Shown here piece by piece: positions 5,571 to 8,525 of a stretch of DNA of 8,525 bases. Below the pieces are notes generated by a model, which had not been told where the DNA came from, did not search any database, and saw nothing but the letters and a program-made list of their open reading frames with translations. A program made the translations under genes and the position numbers. Origin of the DNA: Desulfobacterales bacterium (GTDB lineage Bacteria; Desulfobacterota; Desulfobacteria; Desulfobacterales; 4be13); contig JAOZRQ010000293.1 in NCBI GenBank assembly GCA_029940115.1, positions 1-8,525 of the forward strand, in the 5' to 3' direction. Position 1 is the first letter of the stretch; every line of letters starts with the position of its first letter.

Positions 5571-5691
5571 ACATTATGTTAAAAGCTCTAATACAGCAAT
5601 TCATAAATTCGCCCCCTCTGCTCCTGCCGGATAGCCAAATCCGAACCGATCAGGGGGATGAACTTACAAAGTGATGTACGAGGTGATATCT
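5571..5691 (+). other. Upstream leader region of the secreted LRR gene
   Basis: This stretch lies between the palindrome and the ribosome binding site. A weak promoter candidate is TTAAAA (5579-5584) and CATAAA (5602-5607) with a 17-base gap, each matching consensus at 4 of 6 positions. Downstream, CCCCCT (5612-5617) can pair with AGGGGG (5652-5657), enclosing a small CGGAT/ATCCG hairpin (5628-5632 with 5639-5643). No known riboswitch pattern was recognised, and no gene is supported here. Confidence 0.25.
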
Positions 5692-5696
5692 GAGGA
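5692..5696 (+). promoter_or_regulatory. Ribosome binding site of the secreted LRR protein
   Basis: GAGGA lies five bases before the ATG at 5702. The start is further supported because a typical signal peptide begins there. Confidence 0.65.
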
Positions 5697-5701
5697 TTCC
5701 C

Positions 5702-8525
5702 ATGAAAAACAGACTCATTGTTCCCCTGCTCGGAATGATTCTGAATATGATCCTGCTCTCCTCTGCGGGGGCCGACACAGACTGCTCGGGTGTTGATGTT
5801 ACCGGCATTCCACAGGCCGAGTGTGAGGCCCTGATCGCGTTTTACGCTACCACGGGCGGCCCGAACTGGAGCGACAGTCCGAGCAACAACTGGAACACCA
5901 ACACGCCATGCGACACTTGGGAAGGCATCAGCGTAAGCGAGGGGCATGTCGTTGAGATCATAAGGGAGGAGAAGGGGTTAAGCGGAACACTCCCTGAGTT
6001 GAGCCATCTGACCGGTCTGGTGCGTATTCTCTTGAATGACAACCATCTGACCGGCTCAATTCCCGATCTGAGTGCGTCCCTTGGGTTACAGCAGATATGG
6101 CTCCAGAACAACCAGTTGAGCGCCGACATCCCTGATTTGGGGCTGATGGGCCATCTGCACCAGCTTGACCTGAGTGGGAATCGCCTGAGTGGATCCATAC
6201 CTGATCTGAACGCGCTGACCGCTTTGGAGGAATTGGATCTCTCCGAGAATCAGTTGGAAGGCGTCATCCCCGATCTGGGCAGTCTGACCCGTCTGCGGAG
6301 ACTCCTTGTCTATAACAACCGGCTGAATGGCACACTGCCTGCTCTGAATGCGCTGACCGCATTGGAGGCGATTGACCTGTCCGGCAATCAGCTCACCGGA
6401 GCCATTCCTGATTGGACACCGTTGACTCGCTTGCAGAGTCTGAATATCGCCAACAACCGGCTGACCGGAGCCATCCCCGGCTTGGGCACACTGGCAAATG
6501 TGCAGGAGATTTCCCTGAACAACAACCAGTTGAGCGGAACTGTGCCCGATCTGGGAAATCTGACCCGTCTGCGAAATCTTGATCTCTCCGGCAATCAACT
6601 GACCGGCCCCATCCCCGACCTGAGTGCGCCGACCGAACTGCTCTATCTTTACCTCTCCGACAATCAGTTGAGCGGGCCTCTTCCTGATCTGAGCGCACTG
6701 ACCCTTATGCAGCATCTCTCTCTCTCCGACAATCAGTTGAGCGGACCCCTGCCCGACTTGAGCAGATTGGAGAATCTGCTGATTCTCAACCTTTCGGGCA
6801 ATCAGCTGAACGGTTCCGTTCCTGATCTAAGTGGACTGACCCGTTTGGAGCAGGTTGACCTGTCCGGCAACGCGTTCACCGGGCCCCTGCCGGAGCATCT
6901 CGACGCGCTCACCGCCTTGGAGTCTTTCTTTCTGCAAAACAACCGGTTCAGCGGATCCATACCGGACCATCTCGGTGCCCTGACCCACATGAAGATCCTT
7001 TATCTGCAAAACAATCAGTTCAACGGACTTATCCCCCCCACCTTCTCCAACTTGTCCGGGCTGGTGACGCTCGATGTGGGGTACAATGCTTTGCAAGCTT
7101 CCGATCCGGGAGTCATCGCGTTTCTTTCCGACAAAGACCGGAACTGGGCAGACACCCAGACCGTGCCGCCGACCATCACCGATGCGACGCGCCTGTCGCC
7201 GGACAGCCTACAGATCAGGTGGGAACCGGTCTCCTATACGCGCGATGGCGGATACTATCGGATCAGCTATGCGGATTCGTCTGGCGGGCCTTATGTCGAG
7301 GCGGGTGTCACGGATGACAAAAACATAGCCGCTTATGATGTCGTTGGCTTATCTTCCGGGACTTATTTCTTCGTGGTCCAGACCCACACTCCGGCCCATG
7401 GGAATCAGCAGAACGATCTGACCAGCGATCCGAGCCCCGAATATGAGGTGGTATTCCCAGGTGTTCCGGAGATCCATCTGAAAGCGTCTGACGGATCCGA
7501 CATCCCGGACGCCGGCGTGTTTGATTTTGGCACGGCTATCGTGGAAGAACCTTATATAATGGACTTCACTGTGGAGAATAGGGGGACGGCCGTGCTGACC
7601 CTCAATATGCTGTCCCTTTCCGAGGGCCTCACCTTGACAGGGAAGTTTCCGGAGGTCGTTGATCCAAGAAATGCAGAGACGTTTCAGGTTCAATTGGATA
7701 CGAGCACCATCCGCGTGTTTGAAGGGGAAACATTCTCCATCGACAATAACGACCCGGACGAATCCCCTTATCATTTCACCCTGACCGGCAGGGTGAATCC
7801 CCAAGCAGTTCCGGAGATTGAGATCTCTCTTGACGATGTGGCCCTTGCAAACGGCGACGGCGTGGATTTCGGCATCACATTCTCCGGGACCCCCCTCACC
7901 AGGAGATTTGCCATCGCCAACACCGGGACCGCCGCATTGAATCTGGGGAATGTCACTCTGCCTGTAGGTTTTGCTCTGAACAGTGTCTTTCCAGATAGGG
8001 TTGAGGTGGGTGGAACCGCAACTTTTCAAGTGCAGTTGAAGGCAGACATTGAGGGAACATTCAACGGCGTCCTCAGCTTCGACACGGACGACAATGATGA
8101 GAATCCCTATACACTGACGTTCTTTGGCAGGGTGATTCCGAAGCCGGAGCCGGAGATCAATGTTCGAGTGGACGATGTGGCCGTTGAGAACGGGGATGGT
8201 GTCGATTTCGGAACGGCCCCATTCGGAACGCCCATTGTCAGGAGGTTCACCATTGCCAACACCGGGACCGCCGCATTGAATCTGGGAGATATTACTCTGC
8301 CCGCGGGTTTCGGTCTCAACGGTGCCTTTTCCGATAGGGTTGAGACGGGTGGAACCGCAAGTTTCCAAGTGCGGCTGGAGGCTGTCAACGAAGGATCATT
8401 CAGCGGCCCCCTCAGCTTTGACACGGACGATAATGATGAGAATCCCTACACGCTGACGCTCTCCGGAACGGTGAACCCGAAGCCAGTTCCGGAGATCAGC
8501 GTCCGGGTGGACGATGCGGCTGTTG
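5702..8525 (+). CDS. Secreted leucine-rich-repeat protein with FN3-like and tandem choice-of-anchor-D domains (3' end outside window)
   Basis: The frame is open for 941 codons and runs off the right edge without a stop. Residues 1-24 are a signal peptide (MKNRLIV, hydrophobic core, likely cleavage after AGA). Residues about 25-82 form an LRR N-terminal cap with C28, C41 and C70 and a GGPNWSDS...CDTWEGI pattern. LRRs of the IP-type (LxxLxLxxNxLxGxIP) follow: a degenerate one at 83-105, twelve 23-residue units at 106-381, three 24-residue units at 382-453, and a terminal half repeat. An FN3-like domain is at about 488-585. ASPM/SPD-2/Hydin-like (choice-of-anchor-D) domains are at 589-703, 704-816 and 817-929, each with FGT...F.I.NTGTAALNL...DTDDNDENPYTLT features; a fourth starts at 930. 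It is probably exported through Sec and acts outside the cell or on its surface in binding or adhesion (inference). No lipobox is present. A C-terminal anchor or sorting signal would be beyond the window. Confidence 0.93.
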   Translation, partial: MKNRLIVPLLGMILNMILLSSAGADTDCSGVDVTGIPQAECEALIAFYATTGGPNWSDSPSNNWNTNTPCDTWEGISVSEGHVVEIIREEKGLSGTLPELSHLTGLVRILLNDNHLTGSIPDLSASLGLQQIWLQNNQLSADIPDLGLMGHLHQLDLSGNRLSGSIPDLNALTALEELDLSENQLEGVIPDLGSLTRLRRLLVYNNRLNGTLPALNALTALEAIDLSGNQLTGAIPDWTPLTRLQSLNIANNRLTGAIPGLGTLANVQEISLNNNQLSGTVPDLGNLTRLRNLDLSGNQLTGPIPDLSAPTELLYLYLSDNQLSGPLPDLSALTLMQHLSLSDNQLSGPLPDLSRLENLLILNLSGNQLNGSVPDLSGLTRLEQVDLSGNAFTGPLPEHLDALTALESFFLQNNRFSGSIPDHLGALTHMKILYLQNNQFNGLIPPTFSNLSGLVTLDVGYNALQASDPGVIAFLSDKDRNWADTQTVPPTITDATRLSPDSLQIRWEPVSYTRDGGYYRISYADSSGGPYVEAGVTDDKNIAAYDVVGLSSGTYFFVVQTHTPAHGNQQNDLTSDPSPEYEVVFPGVPEIHLKASDGSDIPDAGVFDFGTAIVEEPYIMDFTVENRGTAVLTLNMLSLSEGLTLTGKFPEVVDPRNAETFQVQLDTSTIRVFEGETFSIDNNDPDESPYHFTLTGRVNPQAVPEIEISLDDVALANGDGVDFGITFSGTPLTRRFAIANTGTAALNLGNVTLPVGFALNSVFPDRVEVGGTATFQVQLKADIEGTFNGVLSFDTDDNDENPYTLTFFGRVIPKPEPEINVRVDDVAVENGDGVDFGTAPFGTPIVRRFTIANTGTAALNLGDITLPAGFGLNGAFSDRVETGGTASFQVRLEAVNEGSFSGPLSFDTDDNDENPYTLTLSGTVNPKPVPEISVRVDDAAV
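5948..7060 (+). repeat. Tandem LRR-coding repeats, 69-bp then 72-bp period
   Basis: Within the secreted-protein gene, residues 83-453 are consecutive leucine-rich repeats. The unit is 69 bp (23 residues, ending IPDLSALT-like) from 5948 to 6844, then 72 bp (24 residues, ending IPDHLGALT-like) from 6845 to 7060. The 24-residue form is the usual length of IP-type (plant-specific-like) LRRs. The 23-residue units lack one residue after IP. Confidence 0.9.
7811..8488 (+). repeat. 339-bp tandem duplication encoding choice-of-anchor-D domains
   Basis: Two 113-codon units, 7811-8149 and 8150-8488, are in perfect register and strongly alike in DNA. For example, 7916-7947 and 8255-8286 are identical over 32 bases. 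A third copy begins at 8489 and is cut by the window. The preceding domain (7466-7810, 115 codons) is homologous in protein but clearly more diverged, so the two later units arose by more recent duplication. Confidence 0.9.

Noticed and set aside
5489..5674. Small plus-strand open frame (61 codons, VVPPSGG...PPEGGTTN)
   Set aside because: Its N-terminal part is the palindromic element read as protein. It starts from a TTG without a ribosome binding site.
5702..5790. Lipoprotein signal in the LRR protein
   Set aside because: C28 is preceded by DTD, not by a lipobox. A standard signal peptide cleaved after AGA fits better.
6086..6715. Minus-strand open frame (209 codons) with a 23-residue repeat pattern
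   Set aside because: The repeat pattern is a by-product of the 69-bp LRR repeats on the opposite strand. The Gln- and Gly-rich translation is not a known repeat family.
7349..8368. Long minus-strand open frame (339 codons) opposite the choice-of-anchor-D domains
   Set aside because: It is antisense to a clearly coding plus-strand frame with recognised domains. Its own translation is only the repeated mirror image of the tandem units and shows no known domain or credible start.

Overview
The window looks like a chromosomal segment of a Gram-negative bacterium, most plausibly a Desulfobacterota (Desulfobacterales-type) member. This is inferred from gene style, not proven: a Cache/HAMP/double-PAS kinase with an 'LHNIGNAVNS'-type histidine motif, a receiver-first hybrid kinase, a class IV (CYTH) cyclase-like protein, a secreted LRR/FN3/choice-of-anchor-D protein, and many short intergenic repeats. 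No rRNA, tRNA, CRISPR or transposase gene was seen.

Left half (minus strand, transcribed right to left): a CYTH protein (5022 to 4420), a membrane-bound sensor histidine kinase (4240 to 1781) and a soluble receiver-plus-kinase protein (1806 to 88). The two kinases overlap by 26 bp, and the second has a strong ribosome binding site inside the first, so they are very probably translated together and may act in one phosphorelay. A sigma70-like promoter candidate lies in front of the CYTH gene (5067-5095). No output protein for the relay is visible; it would be outside the window.

Right half (plus strand): one large gene begins at 5702 and is still open at the window edge (941 codons seen). It encodes a secreted protein with a signal peptide, a disulfide-type LRR cap, about 16 leucine-rich repeats, an FN3-like domain and at least three tandem choice-of-anchor-D (ASPM/SPD-2/Hydin-like) domains. 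A fourth is just starting at the edge.

The most unusual content is between the genes. Four separate tandem arrays all have a 7-bp period but use different words: 1-98, 4241-4318, 4329-4426 and 5113-5196. They touch the genes directly. The stop codons of the hybrid kinase and of the CYTH gene lie inside array units, and the start codon of the membrane kinase is immediately next to an array, with no Shine-Dalgarno sequence in front of it. Two arrays of the same word family, in opposite orientation, bracket the CYTH gene. The 679-bp divergent spacer (5023-5701) also holds an AT-rich hairpin, a decayed direct repeat, a 202-bp segment bounded by 17-bp perfect inverted repeats (MITE-like), and an almost perfect 28-bp-arm palindrome with smaller palindromes nested in its arms.
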